Positions 30,639 to 37,144 of a stretch of 64,000 nucleotides of DNA are shown here, one piece after another. Source of the DNA: a virus; the IMG/VR virus record IMGVR_UViG_3300043466_001817, positions 30,096 through 94,095 of that record. One strand, given 5' to 3'. The notes below the pieces were generated by a model. The model was not told the origin of the DNA, did no database searches, and saw nothing but the letters and a program-made list of their open reading frames with translations. Positions within the stretch are counted from its first letter, which is position 1. Every line of letters starts with the position of its first letter. A program made the translations under genes and the position numbers.

Positions 30639-31040
30639 TTACTGGATCAGGTCCTGCGCGGTGGGGACGCCCTGCTTCTCGAACTTCTCCGCTTCGGCCT
30701 GGAGGATCTCGAAGAACAACTTCGGGCACTTCATCTGCAAGGCGGTGATGTTCTCACCGTTGTCCCCCGCGAGGATCGCGTCCCCGACGAGCGGCTGCTT
30801 GCAGATGATGGAGGCGCGGGTGTTGAAGCGCGGGTTGTCGATGCACAGACCCTCCTCATCGATCCACATCATCGAATCCTCGATGTGGTTCAGCGGGACG
30901 CTGATCGGCTGCACGAGGCGGCACGACATGATCGGGTACATCGACTCCAACGGGTTGTCGGCGTTCAGTTCCACGACGCGGACGGGCTGGTTGATGTCGG
31001 CGGGGATCAGGATGGCGGGGATGGTGGTGATGTTCGACAC
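30639..31040 (-). CDS. DUF3846-like protein
   Basis: 133 aa from GTG 31040 with GGCAGGAG upstream. The pattern ILIPADINQPVRVVEL, a central MMWIDEEGLCIDNPRFNTRAS and GDAILAGDN fits the DUF3846 family found in many phages and plasmids. Function unknown. Has a 43-nt leader, unlike its leaderless neighbours. Confidence 0.75.
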   Translation of the reverse strand: MSNITTIPAILIPADINQPVRVVELNADNPLESMYPIMSCRLVQPISVPLNHIEDSMMWIDEEGLCIDNPRFNTRASIICKQPLVGDAILAGDNGENITALQMKCPKLFFEILQAEAEKFEKQGVPTAQDLIQ

Positions 31041-31083
31041 GGTGGTGACTCCTGCCCCTGTGGGGCAACTGGGTGATACGCGA

Positions 31084-31111
31084 ATTGTAGCAGGTTGGCT
31101 GGCGATTGCAA
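31084..31111 (-). promoter_or_regulatory. Early promoter with leader
   Basis: TTGCAA - 16 bp - TACAAT, giving a leader of about 40 nt with a CCCC/GGGG hairpin and GGCAGGAG. Confidence 0.7.
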
Positions 31112-31187
31112 GTAGGTAGGTCGCGATTCGAAAGATTTATTTCTTTCCTCGTACCGGCCACAGGGCTCGAGCCCGTCCAGGTGGGCG

Positions 31188-31245
31188 CTACTATCAGGCG
31201 GCGTCCAATAAAATCAGAGGGCCCTAGAGGGCCCTCTGATAGTAG
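31188..31245 (-). repeat. CTACTATCA hairpin element, copy 5
   Basis: Inner arms GAGGGCCC/GGGCCCTC, then TGATTTTATTGGAC and CCTGATAGTAG on the minus strand. Confidence 0.85.
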
Positions 31246-31254
31246 CCCGAGGGG

Positions 31255-31277
31255 CTGGCTCAAACTTCTCGAGCCAG
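31255..31277 (-). terminator. Possible terminator hairpin
   Basis: CTGGCTC/GAGCCAG hairpin overlapping the stop of the 31260 gene; no T-tract. Confidence 0.35.
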
Positions 31278-31400
31278 TTCCCTCTTTCCCTCCCTCCGCG
31301 CCATCCGAGGGTCGCGGCTCTTCTTGCCCCAAGTCTTGGGGCGGAGCCGGATGCCTTCACGGAAAGCGTCGTGGACGAACTTGCCTGGGCGGTGCTTCAT
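31260..31400 (-). CDS. Small highly basic protein
   Basis: 46 aa (MKHRPGKFVHDAFREGIRLRP...), about one third Arg/Lys. ATGA overlap with the upstream gene and GAGGAGACACG before it. Probably binds nucleic acid or ribosome. Confidence 0.65.
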   Translation of the reverse strand: MKHRPGKFVHDAFREGIRLRPKTWGKKSRDPRMARREGKRELAREV

Positions 31401-31642
31401 CGTGTCTCCTCTAGGTCGATCAGGGCGGAATCAATCTTGATCTGAAGGCGGCGAATCGTGTCGCGCTCCGCCTTCGCTTCAGCGTAGAACGCATCATGAG
31501 CTGCGGTTTCCCGGTAGGTGTTCATTTCACGCAGCACATCCACCATAGCGGTGAACATGAAACGGGAAATAATTTCCATTTCGCGCTTCGACAATTCCAC
31601 CTGCATGGCGGGCTTGCGAATTGGCTTGAGGGTGGTGATCAT
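31397..31642 (-). CDS. Small helical early protein
   Basis: 81 aa. Basic first 20 residues and a long charged helix in the second half (AEAKAERDTIRRLQIKIDSALIDL). Leaderless promoter. First gene of a two-gene unit. Confidence 0.75.
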   Translation of the reverse strand: MITTLKPIRKPAMQVELSKREMEIISRFMFTAMVDVLREMNTYRETAAHDAFYAEAKAERDTIRRLQIKIDSALIDLEETR

Positions 31643-31648
31643 GGTGGT

Positions 31649-31677
31649 ATCTTACCTTCCTGTCCTGTCCCTGTCAA
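31649..31677 (-). promoter_or_regulatory. Early promoter, leaderless
   Basis: TTGACA - 17 bp - TAAGAT, then 6 bp to ATG 31642. Confidence 0.8.
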
Positions 31678-31691
31678 TAGGGTAGGGCGGA

Positions 31692-32312
31692 TTACTCCGC
31701 CTTTCCCCTGATGATGATCCACAGAAGCGCCTGCATGTCGGCGGCGGGCATGTTCCACGAATCGGCCATGAGCCGAACGGCAGCGGCGATGGCACGGTAC
31801 TCAACGGCGCTGGGCGCATCCTTCGGCTGGCCAGCGTACTTCGACTTCGGCCCGTAGGTGAGGCCGGCAGCGCGGCACATCCAAATGTCGATCACGACCG
31901 CATCGGGGTCGCCGCCGATGGCACGGGCGAACGCGTTCGTCTTCGGCCCGCGCAGGCCGTCGAAGCCTTCGCGCTGGCAACGGTCCGCAGCGTCCAGCGC
32001 CGAACGCAGGCCCGCAGGGCGCTGGCCCATAGCGTACTCGGCGGCCTTGCGCTTGTTGAGCGCCCAAGTAACGCGGGGCGAGAATGCCGACACGACGCTA
32101 GCGGACACTTCGAGCGTCCACGACGGCGCGATGGTGCAGAGCGATTCCGCGAACGCGTTCGCGTCGCAGTACCATGTGCCCGCCCGCTTGATGTCGGCGG
32201 GCGTGGCCGACGCCAGCAGGGTACGGAAGCGGCCTTCGGCCTCAACGCGGACGGCGGACATGCGGGCGAGGGTAGCGGCGGACGGCTGACGGGTGGTGGT
32301 GGTGGTGATCAT
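31692..32312 (-). CDS. Conserved phage protein, possible glycosylase-like fold
   Basis: 206 aa, Ala-rich, about 65 percent GC DNA. The core SPRVTWALNKRKAAEYA ... LRGPKTNAFARAIGGDPDAVVIDIWMCRAAG resembles a helical family seen in actinophages. The GPKTNAFA...D layout recalls helix-hairpin-helix glycosylases, but no catalytic call is justified. Leaderless promoter. Confidence 0.75.
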   Translation of the reverse strand: MITTTTTRQPSAATLARMSAVRVEAEGRFRTLLASATPADIKRAGTWYCDANAFAESLCTIAPSWTLEVSASVVSAFSPRVTWALNKRKAAEYAMGQRPAGLRSALDAADRCQREGFDGLRGPKTNAFARAIGGDPDAVVIDIWMCRAAGLTYGPKSKYAGQPKDAPSAVEYRAIAAAVRLMADSWNMPAADMQALLWIIIRGKAE

Positions 32313-32318
32313 GCGGTA

Positions 32319-32346
32319 ATTGTAACCGAATGGCTACAGAATGCAA
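32319..32346 (-). promoter_or_regulatory. Early promoter, leaderless
   Basis: TTGCAT - 16 bp - TACAAT, then 6 bp to ATG 32312. Confidence 0.8.
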
Positions 32347-32422
32347 TAGGGTAGCCCGCTGAAACGCAAAGAATAATTATTCATCGCGGTGCATAGTTAT
32401 GCAGGGCGTCCAGGTCGTCCGG

Positions 32423-32475
32423 CTACTATCAGGCCGTCCAATAAAATCAAGATCGCCGGGCGATCTTGATAGTAG
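32423..32475 (-). repeat. CTACTATCA hairpin element, copy 6
   Basis: Shortest copy. Inner arms AAGATCGCC/GGCGATCTT, then TGATTTTATTGGAC and CCTGATAGTAG. Confidence 0.85.
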
Positions 32476-32479
32476 CCCA

Positions 32480-32509
32480 CAAACAACCTAGCCCCGAGCT
32501 AATCGGGGC
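32480..32509 (-). terminator. Rho-independent terminator
   Basis: GCCCCGA/TCGGGGC hairpin followed by TAGGTTGTTTG on the minus strand. Confidence 0.7.
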
Positions 32510-32547
32510 AGGGACGAATCCTCTTCGGTTGTAAGAGCACCACCTCT

Positions 32548-32814
32548 TTAGTCTGTGGCCGGTGCGAGTGCCGCCTCCTGTCCGACGCGGATTCCTGCGC
32601 GGAATGCGTGGATCAGTTCCAGCAGTTCCCGCTTGCTGCGGTAGCCGGGGAAGATGGCGATGCAGGCTCCGTGGGGGCCGACGAGTTGCTGTAGTTGCCA
32701 TCCGCCGTATGCGCCCTGGAGGTAGTACGCACCTGGCGTGGCAGCGGTCGCCCCGACGAGTTGGTTCAGGACGCGGGTGGCGGCTTCAAGGTCGCGGATC
32801 GTGGTGTGCTTCAT
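32548..32814 (-). CDS. Small conserved phage protein
   Basis: 88 aa from ATG 32814. DLEAATRVLNQLVG ... AYYLQGAYGGWQLQQL ... YRSKRELLELIHAFRAGIRVG is a layout I recall in many phage genomes, function unknown. Near-leaderless promoter (7 bp). Confidence 0.75.
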   Translation of the reverse strand: MKHTTIRDLEAATRVLNQLVGATAATPGAYYLQGAYGGWQLQQLVGPHGACIAIFPGYRSKRELLELIHAFRAGIRVGQEAALAPATD

Positions 32815-32821
32815 AGTGTGA

Positions 32822-32850
32822 ACCTTACTGTATCGGGGGGCGGGAATCAA
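32822..32850 (-). promoter_or_regulatory. Early promoter, near-leaderless
   Basis: TTGATT - 17 bp - TAAGGT, then 7 bp to ATG 32814. Weak match. Confidence 0.55.
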
Positions 32851-32903
32851 GGGGGCAGGAAAGATTTTTTACTTTCTTTCCTGCCCCCCACCGGGGGCTT
32901 GGG

Positions 32904-33308
32904 TTAGATGGTCACGGAGCGGAGGGGGCGCGTCGGGGCGCGGTCGGCCTGCTTCGAGGCCGTGTCGCGTCCGTCGATCCAGTTAGCCGCAGCGAGGAGG
33001 CCGTAGGCGACGGCCCGCATCTCGTTCGCGGTGCAGGAGCAGCCCGCCCGCTCATCGAAGGCACCGAAGAGGTTGAACGACGCCATCCGGTGGTTGGGCG
33101 ACGAGAGGACGCGGACGGCGTAGGGGCCGACCGGGATCATGAACGCCGCAGCCGACTCGTGGTCGAAGCGGATGCGGGTGTAGTTGCTGCGGTTGCTGAT
33201 CGTGCAGTCGCTGATGCGGTTCTCGCGCTCGTTGCTGCGGAGGTTGTCAACGGAGCGCGACGGGCTGAACACGATGTCGGTGGCGCAGGAGAAGGTGGTG
33301 GTGGTCAT
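32904..33308 (-). CDS. Hypothetical early protein
   Basis: 134 aa from ATG 33308, with AGGAG 9 bp upstream; second gene after 33341. Thr/Ser/Arg-rich. It holds two Cys (GCSC). Not recognised. Confidence 0.7.
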   Translation of the reverse strand: MTTTTFSCATDIVFSPSRSVDNLRSNERENRISDCTISNRSNYTRIRFDHESAAAFMIPVGPYAVRVLSSPNHRMASFNLFGAFDERAGCSCTANEMRAVAYGLLAAANWIDGRDTASKQADRAPTRPLRSVTI

Positions 33309-33340
33309 GGTAGATGCTCCTAGTGAGAGGGGTGCGATTG

Positions 33341-33532
33341 TCAAGCGGTAACGCAAGATTCTGCGCGAAACTTTGCCTTGCTCCAGCGCGGGTCGGCATC
33401 GTACCCGTTGGTGAGGAGCAGGTAGCGGAACTCCTCAATGGCCTGGGCCTTGGAGTCAGCGCGAACCGTGGTGGAGTGAATGATGCCGCCGAGGGTGCAG
33501 GTGACGCGGAAGAGTTGGGTGGTGCTGTTCAT
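33341..33532 (-). CDS. Small early protein
   Basis: 63 aa. Beta-hairpin-like N-terminus then a helix (KAQAIEEFRYLLL); typical of small phage proteins of unknown function. Leaderless promoter. Confidence 0.75.
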   Translation of the reverse strand: MNSTTQLFRVTCTLGGIIHSTTVRADSKAQAIEEFRYLLLTNGYDADPRWSKAKFRAESCVTA

Positions 33533-33538
33533 GCGTGT

Positions 33539-33566
33539 ATGGTAGCGAATCTACAATGGAAGTCAA
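33539..33566 (-). promoter_or_regulatory. Early promoter, leaderless
   Basis: TTGACT - 16 bp - TACCAT, then 6 bp to ATG 33532. The -35 lies in the left arm of the inverted repeat. Confidence 0.75.
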
Positions 33567-33649
33567 TACCCTTTCTCAAATATTTCTCGAGCGCCCCCAG
33601 GCGACCGATAACCTACCGGCAGAAATATTTGAGAAAGGGTATTGACTTC
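33559..33649. repeat. 29-bp perfect inverted repeat between divergent promoters
   Basis: Arms 33559-33587 and 33621-33649 are exact reverse complements around a GC-rich 33-bp centre. Each arm contains the TTGACT -35 box and the A/T-rich sequence upstream of it, so both divergent promoters share identical upstream DNA. It marks the point where transcription direction switches. Confidence 0.9.
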
Positions 33650-33669
33650 GATAGCAAACTTGCTACCAT
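33642..33669 (+). promoter_or_regulatory. Early promoter, leaderless
   Basis: TTGACT - 16 bp - TACCAT, then 6 bp to ATG 33676. Confidence 0.75.
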
Positions 33670-33675
33670 TAGCGC

Positions 33676-33894
33676 ATGGACACCACCCACACCGATTCGC
33701 CCGACAACTTCCCCTGCCAGTGCCACCTGTCGAAGTACGCCTACGAGGACGCGCTCTGCCCCGAGTGCGAGGAGCGGGAGCGGCAGCTCGAAGCCCAGGT
33801 GGAGGCCGAAGCGCTGCGCGCCGAGGCCATGGAGGAGAGGGACTGGGACGCCGATAACGATTGGCTCGCCTCAGCGGGCTGGGGCGAGATGTGA
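33676..33894 (+). CDS. Small acidic protein with Cys pairs
   Basis: 72 aa. CQCH at the N-terminus and CPEC form a likely zinc site (CxC-H ... CPxC). A Glu/Ala-rich helix follows, ending in an acidic Trp-containing tail (DWDADNDWLASAGW). Leaderless, high GC. Confidence 0.7.
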   Translation: MDTTHTDSPDNFPCQCHLSKYAYEDALCPECEERERQLEAQVEAEALRAEAMEERDWDADNDWLASAGWGEM

Positions 33895-33930
33895 GCCCCA
33901 AATAAATCTTCAAACTTCCACCGGCCACCC

Positions 33931-33959
33931 TTGACATGGGGTGGTCGGTGTGCTAATAT
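33931..33959 (+). promoter_or_regulatory. Early promoter, leaderless
   Basis: TTGACA - 17 bp - TAATAT, then 6 bp to ATG 33966. Confidence 0.75.
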
Positions 33960-33965
33960 GCGCGC

Positions 33966-34133
33966 ATGATCACCACCGACGGTAACGATGAAACCCCCCG
34001 CAAGTACACCGATGGCGAGTACCGGCTGCGGCCCGAGTACCAGGAGGAGCAACACAGCGCCTGTTGGGAGGACCGCTACGGGCCCGACTACGATGACTGC
34101 GACGAGGGCCCTGACTGGGAGGGCGATGACTGA
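33966..34133 (+). CDS. Small acidic protein
   Basis: 55 aa (MITTDGNDETPRKYTDGEYRL...), ending in a run of Asp/Glu. The first residues resemble those of the next gene (TTxxEETPR). Leaderless. Confidence 0.6.
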   Translation: MITTDGNDETPRKYTDGEYRLRPEYQEEQHSACWEDRYGPDYDDCDEGPDWEGDD

Positions 34134-34171
34134 GCCCAGGAAATAAATCGTCAAATTTCCACCGCTACCCC

Positions 34172-34200
34172 TTGCAACCGAGGGGGCGGTGTGCTATCAT
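34172..34200 (+). promoter_or_regulatory. Early promoter, leaderless
   Basis: TTGCAA - 17 bp - TATCAT, then 6 bp to ATG 34207. Confidence 0.75.
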
Positions 34201-34206
34201 ACGCGT

Positions 34207-34353
34207 ATGGAAAGCACCACCAACATCGAAGAAACCCCCCGCACCCCGATGGTCATCAATCTGGCCAAGCGCAACGCGAATCCCGATGAGGAGCGGGAAT
34301 TCGCGGAGGGACCGGATGAGGACACCTACTGGGACTGGTACTGGGGCCAGTAA
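34207..34353 (+). CDS. Small acidic Trp-rich protein
   Basis: 48 aa (MESTTNIEETPRTPM...TYWDWYWGQ). Followed by a strong terminator. The three small plus-strand genes here have similar upstream regions and acidic tails, so they may have arisen by duplication. Confidence 0.6.
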   Translation: MESTTNIEETPRTPMVINLAKRNANPDEEREFAEGPDEDTYWDWYWGQ

Positions 34354-34363
34354 CCCCCCAGGC

Positions 34364-34402
34364 ACTCAGAGGCCCCCGCAAGGGGGCCTCTGAGTTTATT
34401 TG
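34364..34402 (+). terminator. Rho-independent terminator
   Basis: 14-bp hairpin ACTCAGAGGCCCCC/GGGGGCCTCTGAGT with loop GCAA, then TTATTTG. Confidence 0.9.
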
Positions 34403-34422
34403 ATAATCTTTCCAACCGGCCC

Positions 34423-34451
34423 TTGACAGCATGGGTCGGTTGTGCTATAGG
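34423..34451 (+). promoter_or_regulatory. Promoter without a following ORF
   Basis: TTGACA - 17 bp - TATAGG. No start codon follows at the usual distance; the next sequence is a G-run and a structured stretch. Confidence 0.6.
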
Positions 34452-34457
34452 CAGGGG

Positions 34458-34625
34458 GGGGGTAGGGGTGCCCAAGGAGTCTGACGGAAGTTGCAGCAAA
34501 GGTTCGTTTGGTGCAAGGGGGGTGGGGTCTCAGCGCCGTGTCCAAACAGTATTTTGGGTCCCCTTTGGGATTTGGAACGTTCGAGGGGCCAGCACCCACC
34601 CCCTCTAATATTCTTTAAATTTTCT
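34458..34625 (+). ncRNA. Candidate structured small RNA
   Basis: About 165 nt from the promoter above to an AT-rich tail. The 5' G-rich segment (GGGGGGGTAGGGGTG) can pair with CACCCACCCCC near the 3' end, giving a long closing stem. TCCAAA/TTTGGA and other pairs lie inside. A closed long hairpin is 6S-like in outline, but there is no sequence match I recognise. Oddly, no coding frame of note. Confidence 0.4.
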
Positions 34626-34766
34626 CAAATATTTTCAAATATATTCAAAGTTCCTCAAATATTCTCAAAGTCATCTGTCCACTCAATTTAAAAACGACCC
34701 CCTACCTCTAAAAACCATGTATGGTCAAAAAAATTTTTGGGCGCAAAAAGGCTCTAAAAGGTTCAC

Positions 34767-34774
34767 TATAAATA
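34767..34774 (+). promoter_or_regulatory. Late promoter TATAAATA
   Basis: Exact consensus, 18 bp before ATG 34793. Confidence 0.7.
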
Positions 34775-34792
34775 TTCTTTTAAGGAGATATC

Positions 34793-34963
34793 ATGTTAGG
34801 AAAAATTAAAAAGTTTGTTAAGTCCGTATCATCCACCACTTGGATGATCATCGCTGTTGGAGTTGTTGCATTCGTTATTCTAAGCCTTTCCAACTGCCAC
34901 GGAAAGCCTCATAAGAAGCATGGTGAGGCAAAGGCTCATGTAGAGGCTCCTGCTGCTCAGTGA
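34793..34963 (+). CDS. Small late membrane protein (possible holin/spanin-type)
   Basis: 56 aa. Basic N-terminus, one transmembrane helix (WMIIAVGVVAFVILSL) and a following Cys, then a polar His/Lys-rich tail ending in Ala/Pro. AAGGAG before the ATG. A late single-pass protein could serve in lysis, but the evidence is only topology. Confidence 0.65.
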   Translation: MLGKIKKFVKSVSSTTWMIIAVGVVAFVILSLSNCHGKPHKKHGEAKAHVEAPAAQ

Positions 34964-34992
34964 GCCTATAAGTCAATCTAGGACCAATAAAA

Positions 34993-35022
34993 AAGGGATC
35001 CAGAAATGGATCCCTTCTTTTT
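34993..35022 (+). terminator. Rho-independent terminator
   Basis: AAGGGATCC/GGATCCCTT hairpin followed by CTTTTT. Confidence 0.85.
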
Positions 35023-35044
35023 ATCTAAAAATTTGTATTAAATT

Positions 35045-35587
35045 TTATTTTTTCTTCTTTGATTCTTCTTCTCTTTTGATTGAACCAAGAACTCTATCCC
35101 ATACGAGTTCTTGTGCGTGGGGATGAATTTCTCCACTTGGCGTACCAAGATCAATTACATCTTCATTTCCCCAGTGTGGATTGCCTTTCTCCGGGTAGAT
35201 TACGGGTGGCATGAATTCGGGACCAATTTTTTCAATTGCATCCTTTACACTTGTAAATGGATTTTTTGTAAAATATTTATCAGTAGTCAATTTCTTGAAC
35301 ATGTCTTCTTTGGATTTTTTTTTGTCGTAACTGTGAGATCCAAGATTACGATCAACGTGAGGAGCAACGTCTGAGTGATGTCTTGCAATCAAATCTGAAA
35401 TTTGATTATGTAGTTGCATTGCTTGTTGCCCTGCTGCAACTTCTGCTGAACTACCAGTTTTATCGGCATCTGGACCGTCAAAATTATCTGGTGTTAGATT
35501 TGCGTTTTCAACCAATCTTTGGAGATGATTGACTCTTTGTTGTAGTTGTTCGGATAGATTCTTGTAGTAATTTGTTAAGTAGTTCAT
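35045..35587 (-). CDS. Protein with MNYLTNYYKNL leader
   Basis: 180 aa. First 11 residues match the protein at 21650; RLVEN at about residue 25 has L-V-E. The rest is charged with His patches and a Lys-rich end (EEESKKKK). Probably a head-associated late protein. Confidence 0.75.
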   Translation of the reverse strand: MNYLTNYYKNLSEQLQQRVNHLQRLVENANLTPDNFDGPDADKTGSSAEVAAGQQAMQLHNQISDLIARHHSDVAPHVDRNLGSHSYDKKKSKEDMFKKLTTDKYFTKNPFTSVKDAIEKIGPEFMPPVIYPEKGNPHWGNEDVIDLGTPSGEIHPHAQELVWDRVLGSIKREEESKKKK

Positions 35588-35592
35588 AAATT

Positions 35593-35600
35593 TATTTATT
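35593..35600 (-). promoter_or_regulatory. Late promoter AATAAATA
   Basis: Late octamer 5 bp before ATG 35587 on the minus strand. Confidence 0.55.
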
Positions 35601-35799
35601 CCTGTTCTAATGTCTGTGCGTGTTCCATTTCAGATTTAACAGAAGACTTTGCTTGTCTTGAAATTTGTTCAGTCTTCTTTGTGTCTTTTGACACCGTTAC
35701 AGCATCTCTTCTGGCTTTTTTTTCTAAAAACTCCGGGTCGGATGTTGTTGATCCCTCTGGGACCACTTGTTCGCGTAAATAATCTTTAAAAGATTTCAT
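35596..35799 (-). CDS. Small packaged-protein candidate with leader
   Basis: 67 aa. Leader MKSFKDYLREQ with L-R-E, related to MKxFKQFLxE. Cleavage would leave about 57 charged residues, like the small T4 internal proteins. A PEFLEKKARRD helix follows. Confidence 0.7.
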   Translation of the reverse strand: MKSFKDYLREQVVPEGSTTSDPEFLEKKARRDAVTVSKDTKKTEQISRQAKSSVKSEMEHAQTLEQE

Positions 35800-35817
35800 T
35801 TTTGTCTATTTCTTTTA

Positions 35818-37131
35818 TTATGATCTTTTGCCCAAAGTCAATATGTCATTTATTGTATTTTGTAGACCTTTACCTAAATTTTTTGGGGGAGGTTGAATTC
35901 CCATCCATTCAATTTGATCATTGCCATATTGATTTTGGACTTGGTTCATTACTTGTGGCATTGATCCGGGCATGATTGCAGTTCTTTGTGTTGGAACTTG
36001 TTGTGGTTGTTGTTGAACAACTGATAGGTTTTTATTGACATTTTCCATTCCACCAGATGGAACGATTGTTTGCTTTTGTGCCACTTGATTTTGTGGTCCT
36101 TGCTTTTGAGCTACTTGATTGTTCCAAGCATTGATCTCTTCTGGAGATTGACCTCTCATTCCAAAAGCACCCCAATTTTGTTGTTGTGGTTGTGCTGCTG
36201 GGGCGGGTGTTTGTTGTTGAGCAGGTGCCGGTTGTTGTGTCGGTACAACTCTTTCAGTTGGAGACTTCCAATATTCTCCTTCGACTGGTTCTGGTTGCTG
36301 TGGTTGTGTTTTTACACGAGCAGGCGCAGTGTTTTGTGATTTGTTTTGATATGCTGGCAAGTAACTTTGTACATAACCGCTCTGGTCCATTTGATAGACG
36401 CCACCGGGTTGCATTGCTTGTTGATTAAATTGCGCTGGACTTGGACGATTTGATACAGAAACATTTCCGGGCATGTATGTTGCTGGGTTGTTTGGGTCAC
36501 CCATTGGAATTGTTTCTTGACTCAATCTTGTACCAGATTGTTTTCCTGCAACTTTAAGATAGTCTTGAATATCACTTTCTGGTGTGACTCCAGTATTCTT
36601 TGCTGGGGCGGTAGGAGTAACATTTGAAGGAAGCCCTCTTCTGATATCATCAAGGGCCTTCATTATTCCACCAGAATATTGAGCGTACTTGTTTGGTTTT
36701 GTTCCTGTGCCTGCTTTGGTGAAATCAAATCCTTGAGTTGGTACGTTGGGAGTTACGCCTCTTCTGACATCATCAATGGCTTTCATGATTCCACCAGCCA
36801 TTTGTGCAAATTGATTTGGTTTTGTACCTGTGCCTGCTTGAGTAAAATTAAAACCTTGATTTGCTGAAGGAGCAGCGGACGCAGCAGGTGCCTGAGCAGT
36901 GTTCTGCGGCGACATATTAAACAAATTCATTATTGTATTTTGAAGATTTCCTTGTTGCTGTGCCGCAGGAGGATTTTGCAATTGATTCATTATGCTTGGC
37001 ATAGAACCGGGCATAATTGGTGTTCTGCCAGAAGATTTTTTCTTATCTTCGTTCAATTCATTTTTAATTTGATGCAATTTTGCGGCAGCATCATGGATAT
37101 TGTTTGAAAAAATTAAATGGTCATTAAACAT
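35818..37131 (-). CDS. Gln/Pro-rich repeat protein
   Basis: 437 aa, low complexity. A tandem repeat of about 39 residues occurs twice (NFTQAGTGTKPNQFAQMAGG and DFTKAGTGTKPNKYAQYSGG, residues about 95-170). A second repeat brackets the protein: RTPIMPGSMPSIMNQ near the start and RTAIMPGSMPQVMNQ near the end, each with LQNTI(M/N) downstream. The middle is Gln/Pro/Ala-rich and likely unstructured. Late promoter. Could be a scaffold or internal protein. Confidence 0.75.
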   Translation of the reverse strand: MFNDHLIFSNNIHDAAAKLHQIKNELNEDKKKSSGRTPIMPGSMPSIMNQLQNPPAAQQQGNLQNTIMNLFNMSPQNTAQAPAASAAPSANQGFNFTQAGTGTKPNQFAQMAGGIMKAIDDVRRGVTPNVPTQGFDFTKAGTGTKPNKYAQYSGGIMKALDDIRRGLPSNVTPTAPAKNTGVTPESDIQDYLKVAGKQSGTRLSQETIPMGDPNNPATYMPGNVSVSNRPSPAQFNQQAMQPGGVYQMDQSGYVQSYLPAYQNKSQNTAPARVKTQPQQPEPVEGEYWKSPTERVVPTQQPAPAQQQTPAPAAQPQQQNWGAFGMRGQSPEEINAWNNQVAQKQGPQNQVAQKQTIVPSGGMENVNKNLSVVQQQPQQVPTQRTAIMPGSMPQVMNQVQNQYGNDQIEWMGIQPPPKNLGKGLQNTINDILTLGKRS

Positions 37132-37136
37132 GCAAA

Positions 37137-37144
37137 TATTTATA
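37137..37144 (-). promoter_or_regulatory. Late promoter TATAAATA
   Basis: Exact consensus 5 bp before ATG 37131 on the minus strand. Confidence 0.7.

Noticed and set aside
31692-32312. DNA glycosylase
   Set aside because: Only a loose similarity to helix-hairpin-helix enzymes; no catalytic residues can be placed.
22931-32475. CRISPR array
   Set aside because: Copies are 2-3 kb apart, each beside a terminator, and differ by paired arms rather than equal repeats and spacers.
22931-32475. Insertion sequences with CTACTATCA terminal repeats
   Set aside because: No transposase, and each copy is under 70 bp with position tied to gene ends.
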